Shown: positions 1-8,759, counted from the stretch's first letter. The stretch is 40,022 bases of DNA from Thermoplasmata archaeon (GCA_021787125.1 JAJYMI010000078.1:1-40022); one strand, 5' to 3'. The notes: generated from the sequence alone by a model not told the origin. A program made the numbers and translations.

Positions 1-37
1 GGTATACAAGCATCTGATAAAATTTAAAAGAAAAAAA
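1..37 (-). terminator. T-rich 3' flank of the surface-protein gene
   Basis: On the minus strand the surface-protein stop codon is followed at once by a run of T residues and a second T-rich patch. This fits an archaeal oligo-T terminator. No stem-loop is needed or obvious. The window edge hides whatever lies beyond. Confidence 0.4.
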
Positions 38-2932
38 TCAGACCTTTAACTGCTTCTTGGGAGGTTTGATTTCCTTGGGTCTCTTTCTCCTGACCGTCAC
101 ATCGTAGTAGATGAACGACAGTACTCCTATTGCTACCACTATACCACCGACGAGTGCTGGAAGTTTCCAGGCCGCCTGTGAGACCGTTATGGCCTCTACC
201 TTGGTGATACCGGTGTTAAAGAATTTCGGTTGTCCAACTGCGTGGATGGTTATGTTCATCGAGTAGCTTCCGGAGGTCGGAGGTACGACCGACAGTGTCA
301 CATTCGCTGACTGATTTGAGGACAGGTTTGTGAATGTCTCGTTCTTCACGAGTTTGCTTCCTATCTTCACTGTCACGTAGTAGGTGGCCGCTGTTGTGAG
401 ACCAACATTCTTGAGATCAAGCTTCAGTACCGAAGATGATCCCTCTACGTAGCTCGTGGGATATGTGACGTTCATTATCTCTACCTCGGGCCCGATCGCG
501 ATCACGCTCAGGCTCTGGGAGTTGGTGCCGTGGTTGCTTGACTGATCGGTCACATTGAGCTTCACGTCGAATACTCCGTTCTGAATGAACGAAAGCGTGA
601 CTGAAGAATTGTTCGATGAAGCGCTGTAAACCTTGTAATCCACATTTGGTTTGGCTACCGTTCCGTTGGAATATGTGAATGACCAGGTGTAAGAAACTAT
701 GTGTCCTCCATTCGGCGCATAAGACTTGGCCCCGTTGACCGTTACGTTCTGATCCTGTTTGATGGACGAGATCACTGCGTGTGACGTCGCGTTGGTTATC
801 TGTACTGTAGCTACTGGAGGAGTTGTGTCATTCACGTGGATTGTAAGGTTGACTGTAAAGGTGTTGCCCACGCCATTCATTACTGTAGCGTATGCATAAT
901 CCAGAGTAGATGTGAGAGTCGGATGACCGAATGTGAAAGATACGTTCGTTCCCGTCTCGCTCGTTCCATTTATGTTCCAGCTGACAGAGATTGGTATGCC
1001 CGTGGCCTGTCCGGATGGGAGAAGATCCTTGGATCCTATAGAGTTGAAGTATACCGTCTGTGTCTGATTGACCCACAGAGTGTACGAAGCTGAAGATGAT
1101 GTTGTGACGTTCATCCTTGCCCCTCCATTCTGTATCACTTTCAGGTTGAATTGCGGGCTGAGAGAGTCTCCGATTATCGTAAAGTTCGTCTGATTGGTGA
1201 CTCCGCTGGAGCTAGTTACCCTGAGTGAAACCGAGTGTGAACCAGAAGTAAAGATGTCCGATATGTTGTAACCATACATCGCATTGCCTGCAATCGACCA
1301 GCTGAAATTCATCTCCTGGTAGTTGTCCATTCCGAGCACGCTGTCGAATGGTATGCTGCTAGCGTTTATGGTGACAGTCTTGCCGACAGGCACAACGAGA
1401 GTGAAGTTTGAAGTCGTGTTTGACGAAATCGTTGACTCAAAAGAACCGCTCCAAGTTGCGGATATCTGGTTCATTCTGAGCAGCGGTTTTTCCTGGGGTG
1501 CGATGTTTATTGTCAGGAATCCGTTTGTGCTGCTATTGGTAATCTCCATAGTTCCTGAGTATCCAGTTACGGTCGCCGTGCTTGAGTCGATGATGTTGGA
1601 TCTCTGATAGGGTGCGGGAATGCTCAACTCGGTCACATAGGTAGTGGCCGTTGTGTTGTCGTTATTCTCGTTTACATAAACACTGATGCTGCTATCGCTC
1701 TTAGCTACCACTTTGGACTGATAATAAGTCGCGGTGTAGCCGAAAACGAACGTGTAACCTGAGCTCGCTGTAAAGTGTGTAGTCGTTCCAGTTGAATTGT
1801 ATGAATAATTGTTGTAAAGCACAGTATTCGCAGTGTTGTACGGAACCGTCACGTTGAGAATCGCCCATAAGTCCGAAGAGGTGATTCCATCCATGTGCAG
1901 CTGGTTGTATAGCGATCCAGCATTGGAGTTAGGAAGGAATGGAAGAACAGTTGCATTCGTCAGAGTAACTCCGCCTGTGATAGTGACATTCTGGAAACCC
2001 GACCCAAACGTTATTGTCTGCGTCTCGACGACGCTAGATGGAGTCAGTGCAACTGCTTGATAGGAAGCTGAACTGCCTGTGGTGACAGGTATAACGTATG
2101 GAAGGTATCCGGGCGAAGATACAACGAGGCTGTAAGTGCCTGCTGCGAGTGAGAGATAATAGTACCCGTTGGTAAATTCGTCAGATCCGAGCAACGTGCC
2201 ACTCTGGTATACTGAGACTTGTACTCTGTTTACAGAGGAGCCCGTAGTGGAAGAAACGGTTCCTTGAACATTGTCCAGGGAAGAAACGTTTGCCACGATA
2301 CTATTGTTGGAATTGCTTGATGTTACAGAGATTGATTCTGAGTAAAATGCCTTCGAAGTAGAGTTGTACTCAACCGTCAGTGTCTGAGAACCCGAAACTG
2401 TTGTGACTGCATATCCAGAGTTGGCGTTGGAGGAGTTAACCTTCGACGCGGTCATTTCAAGTCCGTTTGGCAAAGTGAGATATACGGACGCAACCTGTGA
2501 ATATGAAATTCCTTTCACGGTCACATAGACATAAGTTGACGCATCCGAATAGCTCAGACTCACATCCTTCAGAACTGAACTACCAACATAGGCAGTCCCA
2601 TTGTCCTTGACATTTATGCTTGTGTGATTCGCACTATAGACAATGGAAGAAGAGGAAACATACTGGCTAGGTGCATAAATTATGTAACTTCCGGGATATA
2701 CCGAAAATCCAACCTTTGGATTCGATGTGCCGCTAGCTAGAACAACTCCGTTCACGTTCTCGAGCTGAATTTTTACTCCACTCGCTGGAGATATTCCATT
2801 CCCCAGCACATTAAAGTTAAATGTTACCTTATCCGCTCCCTGTACTTGGCCGAGTGCCGCTCCCAAGAGTCCTCCCATCACCATTATGGTGATGACGAAC
2901 AGAGCTGCTATTTTAATTGGTTTCTTAAGCAT
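38..2932 (-). CDS. Large secreted, membrane-anchored surface protein with PKD/CARDB-like domains
   Basis: This 964-residue protein has an N-terminal signal peptide (lysines, then a hydrophobic run to about residue 30 ending near VQGA). It is very rich in Ser, Thr, Asn and Val, with many N-x-S/T sequons. Around residues 220-290 is a carboxypeptidase-regulatory-like beta domain (GTVSS...GYYYLSLAAGTYSLVVSSPGY). The second half has PKD-like segments with the pattern SYTWSF...F.V.L.V.D, then a CARDB-like domain around 815-920 (LDLKNVGLTTAA). A single membrane helix lies near 930-953, followed by a basic tail (RRKRPKEIKPPKK). It is probably an extracellular, glycosylated protein held by its C-terminus, as expected for wall-less Thermoplasmatales. 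No catalytic motif was seen. A purine-rich GGGGGT lies about 10 nt before the ATG. It is divergent from htpX. Specific function is unknown. Confidence 0.9.
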   Translation of the reverse strand: MLKKPIKIAALFVITIMVMGGLLGAALGQVQGADKVTFNFNVLGNGISPASGVKIQLENVNGVVLASGTSNPKVGFSVYPGSYIIYAPSQYVSSSSIVYSANHTSINVKDNGTAYVGSSVLKDVSLSYSDASTYVYVTVKGISYSQVASVYLTLPNGLEMTASKVNSSNANSGYAVTTVSGSQTLTVEYNSTSKAFYSESISVTSSNSNNSIVANVSSLDNVQGTVSSTTGSSVNRVQVSVYQSGTLLGSDEFTNGYYYLSLAAGTYSLVVSSPGYLPYVIPVTTGSSASYQAVALTPSSVVETQTITFGSGFQNVTITGGVTLTNATVLPFLPNSNAGSLYNQLHMDGITSSDLWAILNVTVPYNTANTVLYNNYSYNSTGTTTHFTASSGYTFVFGYTATYYQSKVVAKSDSSISVYVNENNDNTTATTYVTELSIPAPYQRSNIIDSSTATVTGYSGTMEITNSSTNGFLTINIAPQEKPLLRMNQISATWSGSFESTISSNTTSNFTLVVPVGKTVTINASSIPFDSVLGMDNYQEMNFSWSIAGNAMYGYNISDIFTSGSHSVSLRVTSSSGVTNQTNFTIIGDSLSPQFNLKVIQNGGARMNVTTSSSASYTLWVNQTQTVYFNSIGSKDLLPSGQATGIPISVSWNINGTSETGTNVSFTFGHPTLTSTLDYAYATVMNGVGNTFTVNLTIHVNDTTPPVATVQITNATSHAVISSIKQDQNVTVNGAKSYAPNGGHIVSYTWSFTYSNGTVAKPNVDYKVYSASSNNSSVTLSFIQNGVFDVKLNVTDQSSNHGTNSQSLSVIAIGPEVEIMNVTYPTSYVEGSSSVLKLDLKNVGLTTAATYYVTVKIGSKLVKNETFTNLSSNQSANVTLSVVPPTSGSYSMNITIHAVGQPKFFNTGITKVEAITVSQAAWKLPALVGGIVVAIGVLSFIYYDVTVRRKRPKEIKPPKKQLKV

Positions 2933-2944
2933 CTTGGTATTACC

Positions 2945-3047
2945 CCCTAAAGATGTCTGGTAATTATAATTACTATTAAACAGTTGTTATGATTTTTCCT
3001 TGCTCTAAAATTTATATTTACTATAAATTATGTTTTATATCCATAAT
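2945..3047. promoter_or_regulatory. Divergent promoter region, surface protein / htpX
   Basis: This AT-rich spacer serves two divergent genes. On the plus strand a TATA-like TTTATATTTA at 3011-3020 predicts transcription near 3040, just before the ATG at 3048. On the minus strand TA-rich boxes around 2965-2985 lie at suitable distance from the surface-protein start. No clear operator was seen. Confidence 0.45.
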
Positions 3048-3935
3048 ATGTCGAAAACGATTAAATTTGAGATTCGTCTTTGGCATCCCGTGAGCAGACT
3101 TAGGTTAGTGGTAGCATTCATCTTCCTCTTCTCAATCTTCGCAATAGCTGGATTGATCATTGGATATCTGGTAGGAAACGTCGTAGACCTTCTGATTATC
3201 TTTGTGGCATTCGCGGCCCTGATGAATTTGTTTTCCTATTTCTTTTCCTACAAGTTGGTCATGTGGAGTTACCACGCGAGAATCATACAGGAAAACGAAG
3301 ATCCGAGACTCTTCGCAATGGTAAGAGATGTTGCCCAAAATGCCGGCATTCCCGCCCCGCAGATCGCTATCGCAAACCTTCCGGTCCCTAATGCATTCGC
3401 GACAGGTCGAAGCAAGAAAAAGGCCTACATTGTCTTCACGAGAACTATACTAGACGGTCTGAACGAGAGAGAACTGAGGGGAGTCATAGGGCACGAGTTA
3501 GGACACATCAAGCACAATGACATACTGGTGGTGACCGTTGCTGCGACGATTGCGTCAGCACTCATGATCGGAGCCAGGATATTCGGATTCAATGCCTTGT
3601 TCGGTGGAAGAAGAAGTGGACAGGACCTGATTGTAATGGTCGTACTACTCATCGCAGCGGTGGGTGCGATGATGCTGCAACTAGCGATCTCAAGACAGAG
3701 AGAACTCTACGCAGACGAACACGGGGCAAGGGTCAATAATACTTCTGAGGGATTGATTAGTGCACTGATGAAGCTGGAAAACTGGAACAGTAGAAATCCA
3801 ATGCGGAGCGGTAATCCCGCAACTTCGAGCCTATTCATTGTCAACCCGCTCGGCGGATCGACCGTAAAGAGACTGTTTTCCACTCACCCATCCACCGAAG
3901 TCAGGATCAAGAAGTTGAGAGAACTAGGAATCTGA
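3048..3935 (+). CDS. htpX: HtpX-like membrane zinc metalloprotease (M48)
   Basis: This is a membrane-bound M48 peptidase that degrades damaged membrane proteins. The zinc site is HELGH at about residues 149-153, with the third ligand in YADEHGAR near residue 224. Two hydrophobic segments lie near the N-terminus and two more flank the catalytic core, the HtpX layout. The length (295 residues) is normal. I chose the ATG at 3048 (MSKTIKFE) instead of the in-frame ATG at 3030, because the TATA-like box at 3011-3020 puts the transcription start near 3040. The gene ends in TGATCA, whose two halves give the stop codons of htpX and of the convergent transporter gene. Substrates cannot be told from sequence. 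Confidence 0.93.
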   Translation: MSKTIKFEIRLWHPVSRLRLVVAFIFLFSIFAIAGLIIGYLVGNVVDLLIIFVAFAALMNLFSYFFSYKLVMWSYHARIIQENEDPRLFAMVRDVAQNAGIPAPQIAIANLPVPNAFATGRSKKKAYIVFTRTILDGLNERELRGVIGHELGHIKHNDILVVTVAATIASALMIGARIFGFNALFGGRRSGQDLIVMVVLLIAAVGAMMLQLAISRQRELYADEHGARVNNTSEGLISALMKLENWNSRNPMRSGNPATSSLFIVNPLGGSTVKRLFSTHPSTEVRIKKLRELGI

Positions 3936-4880
3936 TCAGTCCGTCTGTTTCGAATCGGATGACCTCTCTTCTGCCTCGACATAGATTCTCTCCACGAATG
4001 GAACGGATGACTTTATCGATTGCTCTATCTCATCGATGGCCCTCTCAATTTCGCCAGTGCTCATTCCATCTTTGAAGTTCAGATCCATTGCCAACAGCAC
4101 CTTTTCAGGACCTTGGTAGATCGCCTTGATGTCCAGAATCTTGTTCACCGATCTGTTCGAGTTGAGAATTGCCTCAATCTTCTTTTGGTCCGTCGCAGAA
4201 ATTCCTTCCCCTATTAGTAGATCCTTGCTCTTTTTCGAAAGATACACTCCGGACGTCATCATTATGATGCCTATTACGATCGAAGAGGATGCGTCGTATA
4301 CGTTGTTCCTCGTGATGAGAGATAGACTGATGCCAAGGAAAGCAGTTACCACCCCTGCTAGCGCTGCAGTGTCTTCAATGAGAGCTGTCAGGAGTACCGG
4401 ATCTCTGAAGTCCTTCATGAATGAGAATGCATCTTGATAACCTTGCCTGCGGTACCTGGAGATAAAAATTCGAGTGGATATCAGGAGGACATATCCATCC
4501 ACTGCAAACGAAAAGGCGAGAACAAGATATGCGTAGGTCGGATCTGTAATCCTGTAGGTTGTCGTCAGCTTTATTACGCCCTCCACGAATGTCAATACCC
4601 CAGAAATCCCGAAAACGAGGATCGCCACAACAAATGACCAGAAGAACTGTTCCCTCCCCCTTCCGAACGGGAACTTGGATGCATCCTTCTTTGAGCTCAG
4701 GTTGTAACCAAGCAACAGGAGGAACTGGTTTACTGTATCAGAAGTTGAGTGGATGGCCTCTGCCAGAATGGCAGCACTCCCGCTAAATATCGCTGCGATG
4801 TATTTTGAGACAGCTATCAGCAAATCTCCAAGAAGCGCCCGAATGACTACGCTTCTGGTCGTGGTCTTTTCTAGAGCCAT
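3936..4880 (-). CDS. Cation diffusion facilitator, SLC30A9 (ZnT9)-like
   Basis: This 314-residue CDF-family membrane protein probably exports a divalent metal such as Zn or Mn by proton exchange. It has five or six membrane segments. The motif AEAIHSTSDT near residues 40-49 carries the metal-binding His44 and Asp48. The segment FPFGRGREQFFWSF followed by an EGVIKL-type end, and IEDTAALAG near residue 167, resemble the SLC30A9 branch rather than FieF, where the second site is HxxxD. The C-terminal part (about 215-300) is the cytoplasmic ferredoxin-like domain. It converges on htpX with no gap. Metal specificity is inferred only. Confidence 0.88.
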   Translation of the reverse strand: MALEKTTTRSVVIRALLGDLLIAVSKYIAAIFSGSAAILAEAIHSTSDTVNQFLLLLGYNLSSKKDASKFPFGRGREQFFWSFVVAILVFGISGVLTFVEGVIKLTTTYRITDPTYAYLVLAFSFAVDGYVLLISTRIFISRYRRQGYQDAFSFMKDFRDPVLLTALIEDTAALAGVVTAFLGISLSLITRNNVYDASSSIVIGIIMMTSGVYLSKKSKDLLIGEGISATDQKKIEAILNSNRSVNKILDIKAIYQGPEKVLLAMDLNFKDGMSTGEIERAIDEIEQSIKSSVPFVERIYVEAEERSSDSKQTD

Positions 4881-4938
4881 CTTTGATTTCTTCTATTGAG
4901 TATTAAGAATTCCATTATTAAAATTAAAGGTTGTCTGG

Positions 4939-5208
4939 CTAAGAAATTAGTGAAACTTCCTCTACTTCCACTTCGCCAATGTCTTGGAAAGAACGGATTC
5001 TTTGCTCGACGCTATCGACGAGCCCACCCTCGTCGCCCATGATTACTATGATCTTCAGGACCTTTATGCCAAATGCGAGTTCTTCGATGCTGCTCTTGCC
5101 TAGAGCAAAGTTCCTGGAGAGATCAGTCTTGAGGCTCTTTTCAATGCTTGATAGATCCTTGGTCTCATCTGAAGGCATTATCTTAAATGATACTGCGACC
5201 TTGCCCAA
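4939..5208 (-). CDS. ef1b: Elongation factor 1-beta (aEF1B), GDP/GTP exchange factor
   Basis: This 89-residue protein matches the archaeal aEF1B family (about 90 residues), which recharges aEF1A with GTP. It starts GKVAVSFKIMPSDETKD and continues through ...ELAFGIKVLKIIVIMGDEGG to a valine/glutamate-rich end, the pattern of the EF1-beta guanine-exchange alpha/beta sandwich. The start is TTG at 5208, two bases after the stop of the zinc-ribbon gene. A start at this point gives the family's usual N-terminus, so the rare codon is probably real and served by translational coupling. The T-rich stretch after the stop may terminate the two-gene operon. Confidence 0.9.
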   Translation of the reverse strand: MGKVAVSFKIMPSDETKDLSSIEKSLKTDLSRNFALGKSSIEELAFGIKVLKIIVIMGDEGGLVDSVEQRIRSFQDIGEVEVEEVSLIS

Positions 5209-5210
5209 AA

Positions 5211-5384
5211 CTACGGCCCCCTAAAACCGCACTTGGGGCATGTGTACTGGACGGACAGTTCCCTACAGTTGTTGCATCTGCTTATCGTATCCTGACCACA
5301 AGAGGGGCACTTGAAAGCGGTCGCTCCTCTTTCCTGTAGACCAGTACCACACGATGTACAGAACTCAGTTGCATTGATTTCCAT
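5211..5384 (-). CDS. Small zinc-ribbon RNA-binding-type protein, 57 residues
   Basis: This small gene runs from an ATG at 5384 to TAG at 5211. The product has four CxxC knuckles (FCTSCG, KCPSCG, RCNNCR, TCPKCG), so it should bind two zinc ions. Archaea commonly carry a small protein of this type, described as a Zn-ribbon RNA-binding protein, directly before EF1-beta, and the same order is seen here with a two-base gap. The role is unknown; a translation link is inferred from position. A TATA-like TTTTTA lies about 25 nt before the ATG on the minus strand, so the message is nearly leaderless. Confidence 0.88.
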   Translation of the reverse strand: MEINATEFCTSCGTGLQERGATAFKCPSCGQDTISRCNNCRELSVQYTCPKCGFRGP

Positions 5385-5386
5385 GA

Positions 5387-5415
5387 GGCATGCGTATGCC
5401 TTTAGGCATAAAAAG
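5387..5415 (-). promoter_or_regulatory. Promoter with three ATGCC/GGCAT half-sites
   Basis: Between the TATA-like box (5409-5415) and the zinc-ribbon ATG there are three alternating half-sites: GGCAT at 5387-5391, ATGCC at 5396-5400 and GGCAT at 5405-5409. Each neighbouring pair forms an inverted repeat with a 4-nt centre. The array covers the expected transcription start, so a bound repressor would block it. No regulator is identified. Confidence 0.4.
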
Positions 5416-5436
5416 GATGCTGGTTTCTCTCTCTTC

Positions 5437-7167
5437 TCAGCTTCCCCAGAACGGACTCGTCTTCCGTCTGAGATTCCTTATATCATCCATGATCATTTTC
5501 TCGTCGATGGTCAGTTCCTCTTCCTTGAGGATTCTGAAGTCACGTTCGTTGATGTCAGAGTAGAGAATGTCTCCCTCCTTGAGCTGTCTTCCTATCGTTA
5601 TGCCGTCCATTGCTATCGCGACCTCATCCCCCTGCTTGGCTTCATCAAGTGATTGCTCTCCCGTTCTGATACTCTTGACGGGCCCCACATTTGAGCCCTC
5701 TATCTTCATGAGTTGAGTCTTCACCCTCAGTTTACCGCCGATGATCCTTACTCCGAATATTGCAGGTTTCGATATTCTGAAGACGTTCCCCTCCATGATA
5801 AGAAGTTTACAGGGGAATGTCATCGCCTTCCTCTTTTCTTCCAGCTCTCTCTGCCTGATCTCTTCTCTTGCCTTGACGAGGTCGTCCTTTATGGAGTAGA
5901 TGATCCTGTTTTCTATGACCTTCACGTCCGAGACGTCCTTTACCTCGACTGGGACGTTGAATGCTATTATGATCTTGTTTTCCCGGGAAGAATTGGTACT
6001 AGCCTCCGTGAAATCTCTCTTAGAAACGGGTCCAACCTCTGCCTTCTTTATTGGTACGCTGATTCTGCCAAGCTCGTACACAAGCGCTTCAAGACCCCCT
6101 ACCGTGTCTGCCTTCGCCACGATGCCTTCTGAAGAGGGCTTGAACGTGCTCTTGATCGCATCTTCTATCGACTTTTTCAGCAGTATGAGATCTCCAGAAG
6201 CTTCCTTGAATGGACTACCTGGAATGACTCCGCCTTCTCCCTGGAACAGCACCCTTATACCAGACGCAGCTCTAACTTCTGATACTGGAAGGAATCTATC
6301 TCTAGGGTCCCTTATCTCGTCCAGAGGCTTTGGTTTGAATATTCCCTTCACCTTCAGTGCCCTTATTCCATCGACCGTTCCGGTGAAGACCGTTTCGCCT
6401 CTCTTTATGATTCCGCTGTAGAGTATCGCGTCAGATACCTCCCCCATCCCCTTCTCTTCTCTGACTTCTAGGATCGTCCCCTCAGCTGTCTCGTCCTCGT
6501 TTCTGAGCTGTGATTCCAGAAAAGTCTGAGCCAAACCGGAGAGCACCATCAGAAGATCAGGTACACCGTAACCCGACTTTGCCGATAGGGGCACTATCGC
6601 GATGTTTCTCGTGAAGTCCGAAATTCTGTCGTACCTGTCAGCACTGAATCCCTCCCTGTAGAGCTGGGAGGATAGCTGGAAGATCTTGTTGTCCAGTTCC
6701 TCTAGCTTTGATGATTCCAGGTTTTTGGTGGAGGGAATGAAAGCTCCCTTCATACCAGAGAATCCCTCGAGGAGATCAACCTTGTTCGCGGCAACGACGA
6801 AAGGCGTCTTGAACCTCTTGAGGACTTCAAGAGATTCTCTCGTCTGAGGCATGATTCCCTCTCTGACATCTATGACCAGCACAGCTATGTCAGCAATAGA
6901 TCCTCCCCTTATCCTCAAACTCGAAAATGATTCGTGCCCGGGAGTGTCTATGAAGAGCAGTCCTGGAATCTTGAAACCTCTTTCGCCTATAATGTCCTTG
7001 CAGATCCGCACGATTTCCTGAATCGGGACCTCAGTGGCTCCGATGTGCTGGGTGATTCCGCCCGCCTCTCGGGCCGCAACCACTCCCCCCCTTATGTTAT
7101 CCAGGAGCGAAGTCTTGCCATGGTCCACATGGCCCAGAACCCCTACTATCGGTTGCCTTACCCACAT
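5437..7167 (-). CDS. infB: Translation initiation factor aIF5B (IF2-like GTPase)
   Basis: This 576-residue GTPase promotes subunit joining and initiator tRNA placement. G motifs are clear: GHVDHGKTS at residues 12-20, DTPGHESF near 75, NKVD near 128 and SAKSGYG near 196. Domain II follows ([19 protein letters not shown]), then domain III and the C-terminal beta-barrel domain IV ([15 protein letters not shown]). The length matches archaeal aIF5B, which lacks the long N-terminal extension of bacterial IF2. The ATG at 7167 lies six bases after the ndk stop, so it is the last gene of the ribosomal operon. A YedM-like extension or intein was not seen. Confidence 0.96.
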   Translation of the reverse strand: MWVRQPIVGVLGHVDHGKTSLLDNIRGGVVAAREAGGITQHIGATEVPIQEIVRICKDIIGERGFKIPGLLFIDTPGHESFSSLRIRGGSIADIAVLVIDVREGIMPQTRESLEVLKRFKTPFVVAANKVDLLEGFSGMKGAFIPSTKNLESSKLEELDNKIFQLSSQLYREGFSADRYDRISDFTRNIAIVPLSAKSGYGVPDLLMVLSGLAQTFLESQLRNEDETAEGTILEVREEKGMGEVSDAILYSGIIKRGETVFTGTVDGIRALKVKGIFKPKPLDEIRDPRDRFLPVSEVRAASGIRVLFQGEGGVIPGSPFKEASGDLILLKKSIEDAIKSTFKPSSEGIVAKADTVGGLEALVYELGRISVPIKKAEVGPVSKRDFTEASTNSSRENKIIIAFNVPVEVKDVSDVKVIENRIIYSIKDDLVKAREEIRQRELEEKRKAMTFPCKLLIMEGNVFRISKPAIFGVRIIGGKLRVKTQLMKIEGSNVGPVKSIRTGEQSLDEAKQGDEVAIAMDGITIGRQLKEGDILYSDINERDFRILKEEELTIDEKMIMDDIRNLRRKTSPFWGS

Positions 7168-7173
7168 TAGAAA

Positions 7174-7623
7174 TCACAGCCAATCTTTATCTGCCCTCTC
7201 GTAGCTAAGTATCTCTTTCTCTTCGAAGAAGATGGGAATTTCGTAATTGGCTGATTCCTCGGAGTCGCTCGCGTGAATGAGATTGAAGTCGATCCCCGTG
7301 GAGTAGTCGCCCCTGATAGTGCCCGGTTCTGCCTTTGCACCGTTTGTAGCTCCCACCAGCTTTCTCACGATCTCTATGCTGTTGTTACCTTCGACAACCA
7401 TAGCAACAAGTGGACTTGAAGTGATATAGTTTAACAGGGAATCGTAGAAAGGCTTTCCCTTGTGCACTGCGTAGTGTCTCTCTGCCCTGGGCCTGTCCAA
7501 CCTCATGAGCTTCATCGCAACTACCTTGAGTCCCTTGTCTTCAAATCTTGAAATTATCTGGCCGACCTTTGATCTGGCGACACCATCTGGTTTTATCAAA
7601 ACTAGAGTTCTCAAGGAATCCAC
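7174..7623 (-). CDS. ndk: Nucleoside diphosphate kinase
   Basis: The enzyme balances NTP and dNTP pools by phosphotransfer through a histidine. The conserved N-terminus [17 protein letters not shown] and the catalytic segment [19 protein letters not shown]...[17 protein letters not shown] are clear, with the active histidine in [13 protein letters not shown] start it at the GTG at 7623, giving 149 residues, the usual size; an in-frame GTG at 7632 that shares one base with the rpl24e stop would add three residues. The longer open frame upstream is only the rpl24e sequence read in another frame. The order L24e-NDK-IF5B is conserved in many archaea. Confidence 0.93.
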   Translation of the reverse strand: MDSLRTLVLIKPDGVARSKVGQIISRFEDKGLKVVAMKLMRLDRPRAERHYAVHKGKPFYDSLLNYITSSPLVAMVVEGNNSIEIVRKLVGATNGAKAEPGTIRGDYSTGIDFNLIHASDSEESANYEIPIFFEEKEILSYERADKDWL

Positions 7624-7631
7624 CGCCGCCA

Positions 7632-7922
7632 CTAATTCTCTTTCGGAGCTTCCACAGCTCCTTGGTCTTCTTCCTTCTTTTCTGGCTCTGCTGGAGCAGC
7701 TGGCTTCTGAGGTATATCCTTTGAATACTTTATCCTCTGTGCCTTTTCCTCTCTTCCCTCTTCGGTCCACCTCACCCGTCTGGGTTCCCGGCGGAGCTTG
7801 AGGAAGTTCTTCTCGCACTTTGAGTTGTCAAAATAAAGTACGGACCCATCTCGCTTGATGTACATCTTCCCGGTTCCGTGTTCTATCTTAGATCCGCAGA
7901 ATGAACAGTACCTAGTTTCCAT
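7632..7922 (-). CDS. rpl24e: Ribosomal protein L24e, with charged C-terminal tail
   Basis: Large-subunit protein with a treble-clef zinc finger: CSFCG near residues 5-9 and the FDNSKCEKNF segment carrying the other metal ligand region. The core ends around residue 60 (EPRRVRWTEEGR). A tail of about 35 residues rich in Lys, Glu, Pro and Ala follows, longer than in many archaeal L24e proteins (about 60-70 residues). I chose the ATG at 7922 (METRYCSF), which has GAGGTGAT four bases upstream; the in-frame GTG at 7931 would overlap the rps28e stop. The last codon overlaps possible ndk starts. Confidence 0.93.
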   Translation of the reverse strand: METRYCSFCGSKIEHGTGKMYIKRDGSVLYFDNSKCEKNFLKLRREPRRVRWTEEGREEKAQRIKYSKDIPQKPAAPAEPEKKEEDQGAVEAPKEN

Positions 7923-7927
7923 GGGTA

Positions 7928-8140
7928 TCACCTCACCGACAGTTTCCTTGCTTCTCTGGCAGTTTCTTTAAGCATCAATATGTCTCCGATCCTGACGGGA
8001 CCCATAACGTTTCTCGTGAGAACTCTTCCCTGGTCTCCGCCCGCCAGTACCTTTATCTTGACCTGAGTGGCTTCCCCTGCCATTCCCGTCCTGCCGACGA
8101 GTTCCACAACCTCGCATGGAATGGCGTCGTTCTCTGCCAT
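7928..8140 (-). CDS. rps28e: Ribosomal protein S28e
   Basis: This 70-residue small-subunit protein shows the family core [32 protein letters not shown] followed by [15 protein letters not shown] and ends in the basic ARKLSVR motif, typical of S28e. It is an OB-fold protein near the mRNA exit. It sits 13 nt after rpl7ae and 5 nt before rpl24e, so it is cotranscribed with both. Confidence 0.95.
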   Translation of the reverse strand: MAENDAIPCEVVELVGRTGMAGEATQVKIKVLAGGDQGRVLTRNVMGPVRIGDILMLKETAREARKLSVR

Positions 8141-8153
8141 GTTTTATCACTCT

Positions 8154-8522
8154 TTATTTCTTGATTTCCTTGAACTTGTCCGTCAACTCAGTGAGGAGCT
8201 GCTTCCCATTGCCTGGTTCCACTATGGCAACGGTAGCGGAGCTCTTGAGCTTGACCTTCTGTCCAAGGTCCTCTTTCTTTTGAACGTAGAAATATGGTAT
8301 TCCTTTCTCTTCGCAAAGCAGCGGGATATGGAGCACAACCTCTGGCGGTTGTATGTCTTCTGCTATAACAACTATCTTTGCCTCTCCCCTCTCGACAACC
8401 TTTGTTACTTCGTTCGTTCCTTTCCTGATCTTCCCAGTTTCTGAAGAAATCTCTACGAGTTGTAGTGCTTTCGTCCTTACATCATCCGGGGTCTGGAATC
8501 TAACATAACTAGTTTCTGCCAT
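8154..8522 (-). CDS. rpl7ae: Ribosomal protein L7Ae, K-turn-binding protein
   Basis: This 122-residue protein binds kink-turns in 23S rRNA and in box C/D and H/ACA guide RNAs, and is a subunit of archaeal RNase P. The family signature is clear: RKGTNEVTKVVERGEAKIVVIAEDIQPPEVVLHIPLLCEEKGIPYFYV. It is the first gene of the L7Ae-S28e-L24e-NDK-IF5B operon. A strong GGAGGT (8529-8534) lies six bases before the ATG. It is relevant to the two candidate guide RNAs in this window, which would need it. Confidence 0.97.
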   Translation of the reverse strand: MAETSYVRFQTPDDVRTKALQLVEISSETGKIRKGTNEVTKVVERGEAKIVVIAEDIQPPEVVLHIPLLCEEKGIPYFYVQKKEDLGQKVKLKSSATVAIVEPGNGKQLLTELTDKFKEIKK

Positions 8523-8573
8523 TATTTTACCTCCTTCACTATTTCAGTCATTGGTCTTTGGGTAATTTGAGAG

Positions 8574-8584
8574 AATATAAAAAG
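8574..8584 (-). promoter_or_regulatory. TATA box of the rpl7ae operon
   Basis: On the minus strand CTTTTTATATT lies about 55 nt before the rpl7ae ATG. It predicts a leader of about 30 nt that contains the GGAGGT ribosome-binding site. The leader is too short for an L7Ae-binding kink-turn of usual size, and none was recognised. Confidence 0.55.
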
Positions 8585-8589
8585 TTTGG

Positions 8590-8759
8590 GCGATATCTAG
8601 CCATTGATGATACCCAAATCTTCACTCCATCTCATTCAGCGGGGATTCCCTTTCGGGAGATTGCGGCCTGAGCTGTGTGACTCTGATTCTCATCTTACTC
8701 ACATCTTAGCGGGGGACTAGTTGAACGGGTGACATTCTGAGGTCCCGTCTCTTGTCACA
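8590..8759. other. Intergenic segment with hairpins, possible RNA, unassigned
   Basis: About 170 bases between a secreted-protein stop codon and the rpl7ae promoter. It is richer in G and C than other spacers. A plus-strand hairpin ACGGG/CCCGT (about 8724-8748) encloses UGA...UGA, and CCC-TTTC-GGG sits near 8648-8657. No box C/D pair, ACA box at correct distance or tRNA fold could be fitted with confidence. It may be a 3' structure or a small RNA. Confidence 0.25.

Noticed and set aside
3930-3940. TGATCA between htpX and the transporter as an operator
   Set aside because: It is simply two adjoining stop codons of convergent genes.
5713-6421. Long plus-strand ORFs opposite the aIF5B gene
   Set aside because: They are antisense shadows of a well-supported gene and encode no recognisable protein.
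7624-7818. N-terminal extension of ndk
   Set aside because: This part is rpl24e read in another frame; NDK begins normally near [13 protein letters not shown].
8604-8672. Plus-strand TTGATGA and CCTGAG as a box C/D RNA
   Set aside because: The boxes are about 55 nt apart with no D'/C' pair, and the first base breaks the C-box consensus.
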